Positions 41,821 through 53,310 of a DNA stretch of 64,000 nt are shown here, one piece after another. Numbering within the stretch: the stretch's first letter is position 1; each line of letters starts with the position of its first letter. Made by a program: the position numbers and the translations under genes. The notes beneath the pieces are model-generated. The model had not been told where the DNA came from. It did no database searches and was given only the letters and a program-made list of their open reading frames with translations. Source of the DNA: Platycnemis pennipes (lineage: Eukaryota > Arthropoda > Insecta > Odonata > Platycnemididae); assembly GCA_933228895.1 (NCBI GenBank), contig OW121853.1:120858133-120922132 (forward strand), read 5' to 3'.

Positions 41821-44171
41821 TTAATTTTATTTTTTTTATAAAATATTGCAGAAATTTCTTGGAATCGAGGAACGCAGTAAAGAATATAAAAAATTCAGCT
41901 AAAATAATTGGTATAATACGAGTTTTAAGGATAAATAAAGAATAAATAAACCACCTCTGAGAATATTTTTTTAAAATTTGCTATGAATAATTGCAGCTTC
42001 TCCTTCTAATCAAACAACACGGTAAAAAAATATTTTTTAAACGGGGAAATAATTGGTAAAATACAAGTTATTAGGATAAATTTGGAATATATAACCTCCC
42101 TCGGACGATTTTTTTTATTTTGCAGTGAAATAATCCAGAAAATTCTTGAAATGAGAACACGCAGTATGGAAAACAATAAATTCAGCTGGAAATAAATAGT
42201 TATATACAGGTTATTAGAATAAATTAAAAATAGTTTATTTGCCTCTGAGAGAGTTTTTTTTATTTTGCAGTGAATTATTGCAGAAATTTCTTGGAATCAA
42301 GAGGCAATAACGAAAACAGGAATTCAGCTAAAATATTTGGTAAAATACAATTTATTACGATAAATGAAAAATATATATCTCGCCTCTGAGATTATTCTTT
42401 TTTATTTTGCAGTGAATTATTGCAGAAATTTCTTAGAATCAAGCGTCGCTATATATTAAAAATGAAATACAGCTGGAAAATAATTGGTAAACGACAAGTT
42501 ATTAGAATAAAATTAAAATATTAAAACCAACTCTGAGACGATTTTTTTATTTTTTCTTCACGGAAATATTGCAGAATTGTCTTGTAACCAGAGAATGCAG
42601 CTCGAAAATAAGAAACTCTGCTGAAATGAATTCATATCATACAATTTGTTAGGATACAACTAGTATATTAAACAGACTCTTAGACAATTTTTTTATTCTT
42701 TTACAATAATATTACTTAAATTTCCCTGAATGCAGTAACGAATACAAAAATTACAGCTATAATTAATATGGCATAATAAGAGTTTTTAGGATAAATAAAG
42801 AATATATAACCTGCCTCTGAGACAATTTTTTTTAATTTGCAGAGTGCAGGAATATTGTGGAATTTCTGCACTCCGTAGCTAATATTAGAAATTCAGCTAA
42901 AATAATTGGTGAAATACATGCTATCAGAAAAAAATAAGAAGAATTTTTACCGACTCTGAGACATTTTTTTTATATTTTTTCAAAAATATTGCGGATATTT
43001 CTTGGAATCAAGGTATGCAGTACGAAAATAAGAATTTCTGCTGAAATAAATTATTATTATACAATTTGTAAGGATAAATATAGAATATTTAAACAGACTG
43101 AGACAATATTTTTTATTTTTTACAATGAAATATTACAGAAATTTCTTAGAATCAAAGCACGCAGTAATGAAAATAAGAAATTCAGCTAAAATTAATTGGT
43201 ATAATACGAGTTTTTAGGATAAATAAAGGATATATAAACCGCCTATGAGACAATTTTGTTTTATTTAGCAGGGATTATTGTAGAAATTTCTTAGAATCAA
43301 GCGACGCAGTATTTAAAATAAGAAATACAGCTAACAAATAATTGATAAATAACAAGATATAGGAATAAAATAAAAATATTTAAACCGACTCTGAGACAAT
43401 TTTTTTATATTATTTTTTCATAAATATTGCAGATATTTCTTGGAATCAAGGAATGCAGAACGAAAATTAGAAGTTCTGCTGAAAAAAATTGGCATAATAC
43501 GAGTTTTCAGGATAAGTAAGTACATAGAAACCGCTTCTGAACAATATTTTATTTTGCAGGGATTTTAGCAAAAATTTCTTCGAAACATGCGACGCAGTAT
43601 TTAAAATCAGAAATACAGCCAACATATAAATGATAAAATACAACATATAAAAAATATATTTAACCGACCCGGAGACAATTCTTACATACTTTTTTCACAG
43701 CAATATTGCAGAAATTTCTAGGAATCAAGGAATGCAGCTTGAAAATTAGAAATTGATCTCTAATAAATTTATATTATACAATTTGTAAGGATATAAACTG
43801 AACATAAAAACAGATTTTAAAATGACTTTTTTTATTCTTTTCCGTAAAATATTGCAGAAGATTCTTGGAATCGAGACACGCAGTAAGGACTTTAAAATAT
43901 TCAGCTAACACTAATTGGTATAATACGAATATTTAGGATAAATAAAGAATATATAAACCGCCTTTGAGACAATTTTTATTTTAATTTTTGAAGTATTGCA
44001 GCAATTTCTTGGATTCAAGGCACGAACAGAAATACGATATTCAGCAGGAAAATGATTGGTAAAATACAAGTTATTAGGATAAATTCAAAATAATTAACAC
44101 GCCTAAAAGGCATTAATTTTTATTTTTTTCCGTTAATTATTGCAGACATTTCTTAGAATCAAGGATTGCAG

Positions 44172-44711
44172 CTCGAAAATAGGAAATTCATCTGAAATAA
44201 ATTGATATTTTAAAATTTGTAGGAAATAAATAGAATATTTAAAAAGATTTTAAAACTATTAATTTTATTATTTTTTATGAAATAGTGTAAAAATTTCTTG
44301 GAATCTAGGCACGCAGTAACGAATATAAAAAATTCGGCTAAAATTAATTGCACCATAGCAAGGAGTTCCACAGAGAGAAAATCATACGCCTTGACCGGGA
44401 CTAGACCCGGACCCCCTGATTCCCGCGGCCAGTTAGCGGTCTTTGCATTCGTTTAAAATTAATTGGTATAATACGAGTTTTTAGGATTATTAAAGAATAT
44501 ATTTACCGCCCCTGAGACAATTATTTGTAATTTTCTTTGAAGTATTGCATCAATTTATTGGAATAAATCCACACGATACCAAAAATAAGATATTCAACAG
44601 GAAAATAAATTGTTAAATACAAGTAATAAGGATAAAATAAAAATAATAAATCCGCCTTGGATAAAAGTTTTCTTTATTTTTGCAAGAATTATTGCAAAAT
44701 TTTCTTGGAAT
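44172..44711 (+). repeat. ~540-bp duplicated block carrying the tRNA-derived insertion, copy a
   Basis: From TCGAAAATAGGAAATTCATC to TTTTCTTGGAATC this block matches 45915-46457 at an offset of about 1,745 bp, including the foreign insertion at the same monomer position. The right flank shared by both is distinctive: GATTATTAAAGAATATAT, then ATTATTTGTAATTTTCTTTG, then CCACACGATACCAAAAATAAG. Confidence 0.8.
44351..44453 (-). mobile_element. tRNA-derived SINE-like fragment, copy a (degenerate)
   Basis: About 103 bp of sequence foreign to the satellite, G+C-rich by comparison, is flanked by the 12-bp direct repeat TAAAATTAATTG (44339-44350 and 44454-44465), which fits a target-site duplication. 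Read on the minus strand it contains a T-arm-like CCGGGTCTAGTCCCGG, where the conserved CGA of a polymerase III B box has become CTA, followed by TCAAGGCG. No A box or 5' half of a tRNA is visible, so this is a truncated tRNA-like or SINE-like piece and not a working tRNA gene. Confidence 0.65.
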
Positions 44712-45914
44712 CTTTTTAAACCGATTTATTATATTATTTTTTATGAAATATAGCAGAAATTTCTTGGAATCAAGGCATGCAGTAAATAATATAAAAAAAT
44801 TCACTAAAATTAATTGGTATAATACGAGTTTTTAGGGTATATAAAGAATATATAAACTGCCTCTGAGACAATTTTTTTTAATTTGTGAAGTATTGCCGCA
44901 AGTTCTTGGATTCAAGGCACGAACAGAAATACGATATTCAGCAGGAAAATGATTAGTAAAATACAAGATATTAGGATAAATTAAAAATAATTACCACACT
45001 AACTAAAATACGATTTTCAGCAAGAAAATTATTGGTAAAATACAAGTTATTAGGATACATTAAAAATAATTAACACCCCTAAAAGACGATTATTTTTAAT
45101 TTTTTTAGTAAATTATTGCAGAAATTACTTGGAATCAAGGATTGCAGCTCGAAAATAAGAAATTTATCTGAAATTTATTGATATTATACAATTTGTAGGA
45201 AATAAATAGAATATTTACAACGATTGTAAAACGATTAATTTTATTATTTTTTATGAAATATTGCAGAAATTTCTTTGAATCGAGGCACGTAGTAACGAAT
45301 ATAAAAAATTCAGATAAAATTAATTGGTATAATACGAGTTTTTAGGATAATTAAAGAATATATAAACCGCCCCGGAGACCATTTTTTTAAATATGCTTTG
45401 AAGTATTGCATCAATTTATTGGAATGAAGCCACACGATAACAAAAATAGGATATTCAACAGGAAAATATATTGTAAATACAAGTTATAAGGATAAATTTA
45501 AAGTAATTAATCACCTCGGATGCAATTTTTCTTTATTTTGCAGTGAATTATTGCAAAAATTTGTTGTAATCAAGGATTGCAGCACGAAAATAAGAAATTC
45601 ATCTGAAATAAATTGATATTATACAATTTGTAGGAAGATAAATAGAATATTTAAAACAGATTATTAAACCGATTTATTATATTATTTTTTATGAAATATA
45701 GCAGAAATTTCTTGGAATCAAGGCACGCAGTAAATCATATAAAAAATTCACTGAAATTAATTGGTATAATAGGAGTTTTTAGGATAAATAAAGAATATAT
45801 AAACTGCCTGTGAGACAATTTTTTTAAATTTGTGAAGTATTGCCGCAAGTTCTTGGAATCAAGGCACACTAACTTAAATACGATTTTCAGCAGAAAAATT
45901 ATTGGTAAAATACG

Positions 45915-46457
45915 AAATCGAAAATAAGAAATTCATCCGAAATAAATTGATATTATAAAATTTGTAGGAAGATAAATAGAATATTTAATCAGATTTTTAA
46001 ACCGATTTATTTTATTATTTTTTATTAAATATAGCTGAAATTTCTTGGAATCGAGGCACGCAGTAACGAATATAAAAAATTCAGCTAAAATTAATCGCAC
46101 TATATCAAGGGGTTCCACAGAGAAAAAATCATTCGCCTTGACCGGGACTCGAACCCGGACCCCCTGATTCCCGCGGCCAGTTAGCGTACTTTGAATTCGT
46201 TTAAAATTAATTGGTATAATAGGAGTTTTTAAGATTATTAAAGAATATATATACCGCCCCTGAGACAATTATTTGTAATTTTCTTTGAAGTATTGCATCA
46301 ATTTATTGGAATAAAGCCACACGATACCAAAAATAAGATATTCAACAGGAAAATATATTGTTAAATACAAGTAATAAGGATAAAATAAAAATAATAAATC
46401 CGCCTCGGATAAAATTTTTCCTTATTTTTGCATGAATTATTGAACATTTTCTTGGAA
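45915..46457 (+). repeat. ~540-bp duplicated block carrying the tRNA-derived insertion, copy b
   Basis: This is the second copy of the block at 44172-44711. Its left edge is abrupt: the preceding monomer reads TTGGTAAAATAC and then jumps directly to GAAATCGAAAATAAG, skipping much of a monomer. It is similar to copy a through CCTTATTTTTGCATGAATTATTG, after which the two separate. Confidence 0.8.
46096..46201 (-). mobile_element. tRNA-derived SINE-like fragment, copy b (B box intact)
   Basis: About 106 bp lie between direct repeats TAAAATTAAT (46086-46095 and 46202-46211). On the minus strand the sequence includes CCGGGTTCGAGTCCCGG, a perfect 5-bp T stem around the canonical loop TTCGAGT, and so a match to the polymerase III B box GGTTCGANTCC (46145-46155 on the plus strand). 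TCAAGGCG follows, as a 3' acceptor strand would. The sequence upstream (GTACGCTAACTGGCCGCGGG) could be a degenerate D/anticodon region, but the A box and 5' acceptor strand are not evident. I call it a SINE-like or tRNA-derived relic. Confidence 0.7.
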
Positions 46458-46690
46458 TCAAGAATTGCGGCTCGAAAATATGAAATTCATCTGAAAAAAA
46501 TTGATATTTTACAATTTTAGGAAGATGAATAGAATATTTAAACATATTTTCAAACAATTAAGTATATATTTTTAATGAAATATTGCAGACATTTCTTGCA
46601 ATCGAGCCACGCAGTAAACAATATAAAAAATTAAGCTAAAATTAATTGGTATATAACGAGTTTTTAGGATAAATGAAGAATATGTAAACT

Positions 46691-47300
46691 GCCTCTGAGA
46701 CAATATTTTTTGATTTGCAGACTACAGAAATATTGAGGAATTTCTGCACTCTGTGGCTAATATCAGAAATTCAGTTGAAAATAATTGGTGATTAATTTAT
46801 TTACTGGGATTATTGCAGTAATTTCTTAGAATCATCCGACGAAGTATTTAAAATAAGAAGTACAGCTAACAAATAATTGATATAATACAACATATGAGAT
46901 TAAAATAAAAATATTTAAACCGACTATGAGACAATTTTTTCATAATTTTTTCACAGAAATATTGCAGATATTTCTTGGAATCAAGGAATGCAGCTTGAAA
47001 ATAAGAAATTCATCTCCAATAAATTGATATTATACAATTTGTAAGGATATAAACTGAACATTTAAACAGGTTTTAAAACGACTTTTTTTTATTCTTTTCC
47101 ATCAAATATTGTAGAAGATTTTTTTTATTCTTTTCCATGACATATTGCGAAGATTCTTTGAATCGAGACACGCAGTAACGAATATAAAAATTCAGCAAAT
47201 AAATTTATATAATACGAATTTATAGGATAAATAAGGAATATATAAACCGCTCCTGAGACAATTTTTTTAAATTTGTGAAGTATTGCCGCAAGTTCTTGGA
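46691..47300 (+). repeat. Diagnostic block with ATCCGACGAAG monomer, copy a
   Basis: This block carries rare words not seen in ordinary monomers: TTTACTGGGATTATTGCAG at 46799, AATCATCCGACGAAG, and ACAACATATGAGATTAAAAT. It also has a local tandem duplication of about 50 bp, in which TTATTCTTTTCCATCAAATA is followed by TTATTCTTTTCCATGACATA at about 47091-47149. The same combination occurs at 52700-53310 on the plus strand and at about 59577-60150 on the minus strand, so it traces duplication and inversion. Confidence 0.85.
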
Positions 47301-49433
47301 ATCAAGGCACACAAACTAAAATACGATATTCAGCAGGAAAATGATTGGTAAAATACAAGTTATTAGGATAAATTAAAAATAATTAAAAGACTAAAAAACT
47401 AAAAGACCATTATTTTTATTTTTTTCAGTAAATTATTGCAGAAATTACTTGGAATCAAGGATTGCAGCTCGAAAATAAGAAATTCATCTGAAATAAATTG
47501 ATATTATACAATTTGTAGGAAATAAATAGAATATTTAAAAAGATTGTAAAACGAATAATTTAATTATTTTTTATGAAATATTGCAGAAATTTCTTGGAAT
47601 CGAGGCACGCAGTAACGAATATAAAAAATTCAGGTAAAACTAATTGGTATAATACGAGTTTTTAGGATAATTAAAGAATATATAAACCGCCCCGGGGACC
47701 ATCTTTTTAAATTTGCTTTGAAGTATTGCATCAATTTATTGGAATGAAGCCACACGATAACAAAAATAAGATATTCAACAGGAAAATTATTGTAAATACA
47801 AGTAATAAGGATAAATTAAAAATAATTAATCCACCTCGGATAAAATATTTCTTTATTTTGCAGTGAATTATTGCAATAATTTCATGGAATCAAGGATTGA
47901 AGCTCGATAATAATAAATTCATCTGAAATAAATTGATATTATAAAATTTGTAGGAAGATAAATAGCATATTTAAACAGATTTTTAAACCGATTTATTTTA
48001 TTATTTTTTATAAAATATAGCAGTTTCTTGGAATCGAGGCACGCAGTAAAGAATATAAAAAATTCACTAAAATAATTGGTATAATACGAATTTTTAGAAT
48101 AAATAAAGAATATATAAACCGCCTCTGAGACAATTTTTTTTTTTTTTTGGTATTGCTTTGAAGTATTTTATCAATTTATTGGAATGAAGCCACACGATAA
48201 CAAAAATAAGATTCAACAGGAAAATAAATTGTAAAATACAAGTAATAAGGATAAATTAAAAATAATTAAGCCACCTCGGATACAATTTTTCTTTATTTTG
48301 CAGTGAATTATTGCAAAGGTTTGTTGGAATCTAGGATTTTAGCACGTAAATAAGAAATTCATCGGAAATTAATTGATATTATACAATTTGTAGGAAGATA
48401 AATAGAATATTTAAACAGATTTTTAAACCAATTTATTATATTAGTTTTTAATGAAGTATAGCAGAAATTTCTTGGAATCAAGGCACGCAGTAAGTAATAT
48501 AAAAAATTCACTAAAATTAATTGGTATAATACGAGTTTTTAGGATAAATAAAGAATATATAAACTGCCTCTGAGACAATTTTTTTTTTTTTTAATTTGCA
48601 GAGAGCAGAAATATTGTGGAAATTCTGCACTCTGTAGCTAATATCAGAAATTCAGCTGAAAATTATTGGTGAAATACATGTTATCAGAAAAAAAATAAGA
48701 ATATTTAAACCGACTCTGAGACAATGTTTTTATATTTTTTCAAAAATATTGCAAAAATTTCTTGGAATCATGGCATGCAGTATGAAAATAAGAATTTCTG
48801 CTGAAATAAATTATTATTATACAATTTGTAAGGATATATAATATAGAATGTTTAAACAGACTGAGAGAATATATTTCATTTTTTTCCATGAAATATTGCA
48901 TAAATATCTTGGAATCAAGAAATGCAGAACGAAAATAAGAAATTCTGCTGAAATAAATTGGTATAATACGAGTTTTTAGGATAAGTAAGGAATATATAAA
49001 CCGCCTCTGAACAATTTTTTTTAGTTTGCAGGGATTTTTGCAGAAACTTCTTAGAATCATGCGACGCAGTATTTAAAATAAGAAATACAGCTAACAACGA
49101 ATTGATAAAATACAAGATATAAGAATAAAAAGAAAAATATTTGAACCGACTGAGACAATTTTTTCATAATTTTTTTTTTTTTTCACAGAAATATTGCAGA
49201 AATTTCTTGGAATCAGCTAATGCAGCTTGAAAATAAGAAATTCATCTTAAATAAATTGATATTATACAATTTGTAAGGATATAAACTGAACATTTAAACA
49301 GATTTTAAAACGATTTTTTTTTTTTATTCTTTTCCATGAAATATTGCATAAGATTCTTGGAATCGAAACACGCAGTAACGAATATAAAAATTCAGCTAAT
49401 AAATTGGTATAATACGAATTTCTGGAATAAATA

Positions 49434-49448
49434 AATACCCAGTGGGGA
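49434..49448 (+). repeat. Left terminal inverted repeat of the transposon
   Basis: The 15 bases AATACCCAGTGGGGA are the exact reverse complement of the right end at 50503-50517. The first four bases (AATA) may belong to the host satellite and the TA target duplication, so the element's own inverted repeat is at least 11 bp. Confidence 0.88.
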
Positions 49449-49523
49449 GAGACCATGCAAAAGACATTCATGAACTAATTCAAAAGTAGTCCACCACTGA
49501 ACTATCCTGAGCATACATCCATA

Positions 49524-49640
49524 GAATGTTCATTGAATGTTCAAGTGTGAACTATTAATTTGAAACTGTTCATAGATCGTTCATTGAATGTTCAAGTGTG
49601 AACTATTGATTTGAGGCTGTTCATATATCGTTCATTTCCA
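49524..49640 (+). repeat. Subterminal ~51-bp tandem repeat in the transposon's left arm
   Basis: The word TTCATTGAATGTTCAAGTGT occurs twice, about 51 bp apart (about 49529 and 49580), each time followed by GAACTATT and then by a CTGTTCATA.ATCGTTCATT word. The unit is present about 2.3 times. Subterminal repeats of this kind are common in TIR transposons, where they often serve as transposase contact sites; that role here is inferred. Confidence 0.8.
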
Positions 49641-49677
49641 GTCCACGAAGTATTATTCAAAAATGCACCCATGCTAG

Positions 49678-49726
49678 GTTATATACAGGTTATTAGGATA
49701 AATTAAAAATAGTTTAATTACCTCAA
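49678..49726 (+). repeat. Satellite A fragment inside the transposon
   Basis: The bases TTATATACAGGTTATTAGGA, followed by TAAATTAAAAATAGTTTAAT and TACCTCA, match the second half of a satellite A monomer seen at 51209-51254 and 54386-54432. They lie between sequences that are not satellite on either side (TCCACGAAGTATTATTC before and ATGGCAATTTAAGAACAC after). This is either captured host satellite or the trace of a nested event. Confidence 0.8.
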
Positions 49727-49912
49727 ATGGCAATTTAAGAACACTTTAGTCATATTACATATATCGGTTAGGCATGAAAAATTGTAGTAAAGCCACTGCA
49801 GGGTAATACATTAGTAATATTTGAAAATTGTGAGCAGTAACGATGTCTATCTATTTACTCACCGCAGTGAATTAATAGGCTATGTTTAACCGGAACGTAT
49901 CAGCACCTTGCA

Positions 49913-50178
49913 ACTAGTTACGAGGATCCCCCGGCGCGCTTCGGACCTTATCCTATCCCCATCCCTTCCATACCTATCCTTATGCCTTTCCTCCCGGTCT
50001 GAAGCGCCTATTAGAGCGGAAACAGACTTGAAAACACCCATGATGATGACTAGTTACGAGATCCCTCAAACATCCCCCCATCCCTTCCATTCCTATCCTT
50101 ATACCTTTCCTCCCGGTCTGAAGCGCCTATTAGTGCGGAAACAGACTTGAAAACACCATGTATTAGTTACGCAGATCC
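49913..50178 (+). repeat. ~136-bp tandem duplication inside the transposon
   Basis: ACTAGTTACGAG begins at 49913 and again at 50049. Both copies continue with CCATCCCTTCCAT, CCTATCCTTAT, CCTTTCCTCCCGGTCTGAAG, CGCCTATTAG and CGGAAACAGACTTGAAAACA. A third, truncated start (TTAGTTACGCAGATCC) follows at 50162. This is the only extended G+C-rich stretch in the window, and it creates the longest open frame of the region (49908-50150), which I do not regard as a gene. Confidence 0.85.
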
Positions 50179-50339
50179 ATTTCTGTAGAATGTATCTGGG
50201 CTCATTAATTATAATTACAGGATTATTTTAAGAATAAAGAAATTCTACAAGAAAGTGGTATCATGTTAATATCTTCTTATAAAATACCTTCATGCTTCAT
50301 ATGTTATTCATTTAAACACAGTTCAGCCGCAATTCATTC

Positions 50340-50500
50340 AAGTTAAACATTCTTTGAACATTCTATGAAGTATTCCAATGAATGTTCTTTGCACTATCTG
50401 TGAGTGCCATTTGAACGTTCATTGAATGCCCTTCTTGAATAATCTTTGAACGTTCAAATAGTCTTGACTGAACGTTCTTTGAACATCTTTTGGACAATTA
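50340..50500 (-). repeat. Right-arm GAACGTTC/GAACATTC motif cluster of the transposon
   Basis: Within 160 bp there are repeated words: CATTCTTTGAACATTCTATG, AATGAATGTTCTTTG, TTTGAACGTTCATTGAATG, CTTTGAACGTTCAAA and CTGAACGTTCTTTGAACATC. These mirror the GTTCATTGAATGTTCA words of the left arm in inverse orientation. The two arms therefore form a longer, imperfect subterminal inverted repeat. Confidence 0.75.
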
Positions 50501-50502
50501 AT

Positions 50503-50517
50503 TCCCCACTGGGTATT
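50503..50517 (-). repeat. Right terminal inverted repeat of the transposon
   Basis: TCCCCACTGGGTATT matches the left end in inverse orientation. Satellite sequence resumes immediately after it as ATATTTACCGCCTCTGTGAC. Confidence 0.88.
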
Positions 50518-52699
50518 ATATTTACCGCCTCTGTGACAATTTTTTTTTTTAATTTATGAAGTATTGCAGCAATTTCTTGGAATCAAGGCACACTAGCAAA
50601 AATACGATATTCAGCAGGAAAATGATTGGTAAAATACAAGTTATTAGGATAAATTAAAAATAATTAACACCCCTAAAAGACGATTATTTTTATTTTTTTC
50701 AGTAAATTATTGCAAACATTTCTTGGAATCAAGGATTGCAGATCGAAAATAAGAAATTCATCAAAAATAAATTGATATTATACAAAATTGTAGGAAGATA
50801 AATAGAATATTTAAACATATTTTGAAACGATTAATTTTATTATTTTTTATAAAATATATTGCCGTAATTACTTGGAATCGAAGCACGCAGTAAAGAATAT
50901 AAAAAATTCAGCTAAAATTAATTCGTATTATACGATTTTTAGGATAAATAAAGTATATATATAAACTGCCTCTGAGAAATTTTTTTTAAAATTTGCTATG
51001 ATTTATTGCAGCTACTTCTTGGAATCAAGCCGCACGGTAAAAAAATAGTTTTTTCAACGGAAAAATAATTGGTAAAATACAAGTTATTAGGATAAATTAG
51101 GAATATATAACCTCCCTCGGACGATTTTTTTTAAATTTTGCAGTGAAATAATCCAGAAAATTCTTGAAATCAAGACGCAGTTTAGAAAACCATAAATTCA
51201 GCAGAAAATAATTATTTATATACAGGTTATTAGGATAAATTAAAAATAGTTTAATTTCCTCTGAGAGTTTTTTTATTTTGCAGTGAATTATTACAGAAAT
51301 TTCTTAGAATCAAGCGACGCTGTATATAAAATAAATAAACGGCTAAATACGGCTAAAATATAATTGATAAAATACATATTATAAGAATAAAATAAAAATA
51401 TTTAAACCAACTCTGAGACAATTTTTTTACATTTGTTTCACTGAAATATTGCAGAACTTTATAGGAATCAAGGAATGCTGCTCAAAAATAAAAATTTTAT
51501 CTGAAATATAATGATTTTATACAATTTGTATGGTTATAAATAGAACATTTAAACAGATTTTAAAAAGATATTTTTTTATTCTTTTTAATGAAATATTAAA
51601 TAGTAAATAGAATATTTAAAAAGATTGTAAAACGATTAATTTTATTTTTTTTATGAAATATTGTAGAAATTTCTTGGAATCGAGGCACGCAGTAACGAAT
51701 ACAAAAAATTCAGCTAAAATTATTTGGTATAATACGAGTATTTAGGATAAATTCAGAATATATAAACCGGCTCTTAAACAATTTTTTTTAATTTGCTGTG
51801 AATTATTTCAGCAATTTCTTGGAATCAAACCACAGTTACCAAAAACAGAAATTAAGCTGAAAATAATTGGGAAATAGAAGATATACGAGTAAAAAAAGAA
51901 AATTAAATAGCCAAAAAATTTATATTCAGCAGGAAGGCAATTGGTAAAATACAATTTATTAGGATAAATTAAGAATATAAAACCAGCATCAGAAATGTTT
52001 TTTTGCAGTGAATTATTGCAGAAATTTCTTGGAATCAAGACGCAATAACGAAAATAGAAATCAGCTAAAAATGTTTGGTAAAATTCAAGTTATTAAGGAT
52101 AAATAAAGAATATATAACCCACTCCTTAGACGATTTTTTTTTTTTGTAGTGAACTATGCAGGATTGTTTTGTAATCAAGCCATGCAGTAACTAAAATAAA
52201 ATATTCAGCTAAAAATATTTATTAAAATACAAATTATTGCGATAAATGAAAAAATACATATCTTGCCTCTGAGATTATTCTTTTTTATTTTGCAGTGAAT
52301 TATTGAAGACATTTCCTATAATCAAGCGTCGCAGTTATTTAAAAAACGAAATACAGCTGCAAAATAATTGCTACACGAATAGTTATTAGGATAAAATAAA
52401 AATATTTAAACCGACTCTGAGACGATTTTTTCTTTTTTTCACAGAAATATTGCAGAATTGTCTTTGAATCAAAGAATGCTGCTCGAAAATAAGAAATTGA
52501 GCTGAAATGAATTCATATCATACAATTTGTTAGGATATAAATAGTATATTTAAACAGACTCTGAGACAATTTTTTTTATTCTTTTACATGAAATATTACT
52601 TAAATTTCTTGTAATCAAGGCATGCAGTAACTAATATAAAAAATACAGCTAAAATTAATATTGCGTAATACGAGTTTTTAGGATAAATGAAGAATATAT

Positions 52700-53310
52700 A
52701 AACTACCTCTGAGACAATTTTTTTTAATTTGCAGAGTGCAGAAATATTGTGGAATTTTTGCACTCTGTAGCTAATATCAGGAATTCAGTTGAAAATAATT
52801 GGTGATTAATTTATTTACTGGGATTATTGCAGTAATTTCTTAGAATCATCCGACGAAGTATTTAAAATAAGAAGTACAGCTAACAAATAATTGATATAAT
52901 ACAACATATGAGATTAAAATAAAAATATTTAAACCGACTATGAGACAATTTTTTCATAATTTTTTCACAGAAATATTGCAGATATTTCTTGGAATCAAGA
53001 AATGCAGCTTGAAAATAAGAAATTCATCTCAAATAAATTGATATTATAAAATTTGTAAGGATATAACCTGAATATTTAAACAGATTTTAAAACGAATTTT
53101 TTTATTCTTTTCCATCAAATATTGTAGAAGTTTTTTTTTATTCTTGTCCATGACATATTGCGAAGATTGTTTGAATTCTTTGAACACGCAGTAACGAATA
53201 TAAAAATTCAGCAAATAAATTGGTATAATAAGAATTTATAGGATAAATAAGGAATATATAAACCGCTCCTGAGACAATTTTTTTAAATTTGTGGAGTATT
53301 GCCGCAAGTT
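52700..53310 (+). repeat. Diagnostic block with ATCCGACGAAG monomer, copy b
   Basis: This has the same order of rare words as 46691-47300: TTTACTGGGATTATTGCAG at 52813, ATCATCCGACGAAG, ACAACATATGAGATTAAAAT, and the doubled TTATTCTTTTCCAT / TTATTCTTGTCCAT segment. The offset is about 6,014 bp. After subtracting the inserted transposon with its TA duplication (1,078 bp), the original spacing would have been about 4.94 kb, close to the HOR length of the left array. Confidence 0.85.

Larger units (their letters stand above)
30140..42109 (+). repeat. Satellite A, rearranged and diverged flank of the HOR array
   Basis: The monomers here are the same kinds as in the HOR, in blocks that jump between HOR positions. 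At about 30715 the sequence jumps from the region equivalent to 0.9 kb of the HOR to that near 4.4 kb. At about 31090 it jumps to the region near 2.9 kb, and at about 31862 to that near 1.0 kb. The unusual fused junction CGCCTCACTTACACACAAG of the HOR (3305) is also present here at about 31432, and as CGCCTTACTTACACACAAG at about 35033 and 40173. The two regions therefore share ancestry. There are no genes, only satellite. Confidence 0.9.
42110..49437 (+). repeat. Satellite A, old diverged monomers, left of the transposon
   Basis: Monomers of about 145 bp continue, but neighbouring copies differ much more than in the first 30 kb. Monomer types recur in a partly ordered way. Examples are a TGCAGAGTGCAGGAATATTG monomer near 42840, a TCACGGAAATATTGCAG type near 42560, and a GTGAAGTATTGCCGCAAG type near 44885, 45833 and 47275. 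No genes are present. Two tRNA-derived insertions lie inside. Confidence 0.88.
49438..50513. mobile_element. 1,076-bp non-autonomous TIR transposon (MITE-like), TA target site
   Basis: This non-satellite segment interrupts satellite A. It begins CCCAGTGGGGA and ends TCCCCACTGGG, and it is bordered on both sides by TA (49436-49437 and 50514-50515). The inverted match extends to 15 bp (AATACCCAGTGGGGA) because the flanks are also A/T. Both arms contain many copies of GTTCA/TGAAC words, including the palindrome GAACGTTC. No transposase-like reading frame is present; the longest frame crosses a G+C-rich internal tandem repeat and is not credible. A TA target suggests a Tc1/mariner-like or similar cut-and-paste family, but the family is not certain. 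Uninterrupted satellite equivalents of the site are visible near 55110-55140 and, inverted, near 58765-58790. Confidence 0.85.

Noticed and set aside
46096..46201. A tRNA gene on the minus strand.
   Set aside because: Only the T arm and a 3' acceptor-like strand are convincing. The matching 5' acceptor strand and A box are missing, and the piece is flanked by a target-site-like duplication.
49908..50150. An 80-codon frame in the G+C-rich part of the transposon.
   Set aside because: It runs through a tandem nucleotide duplication and repeats itself for that reason; no transposase motif is visible.
49438..50513. hAT-family assignment, because CAGTGGGGA resembles hAT ends (CAGNG).
   Set aside because: No 8-bp direct duplication surrounds CAGTG. 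The symmetric CCC/GGG extension and flanking TA fit a TA-target element better, although the family remains open.
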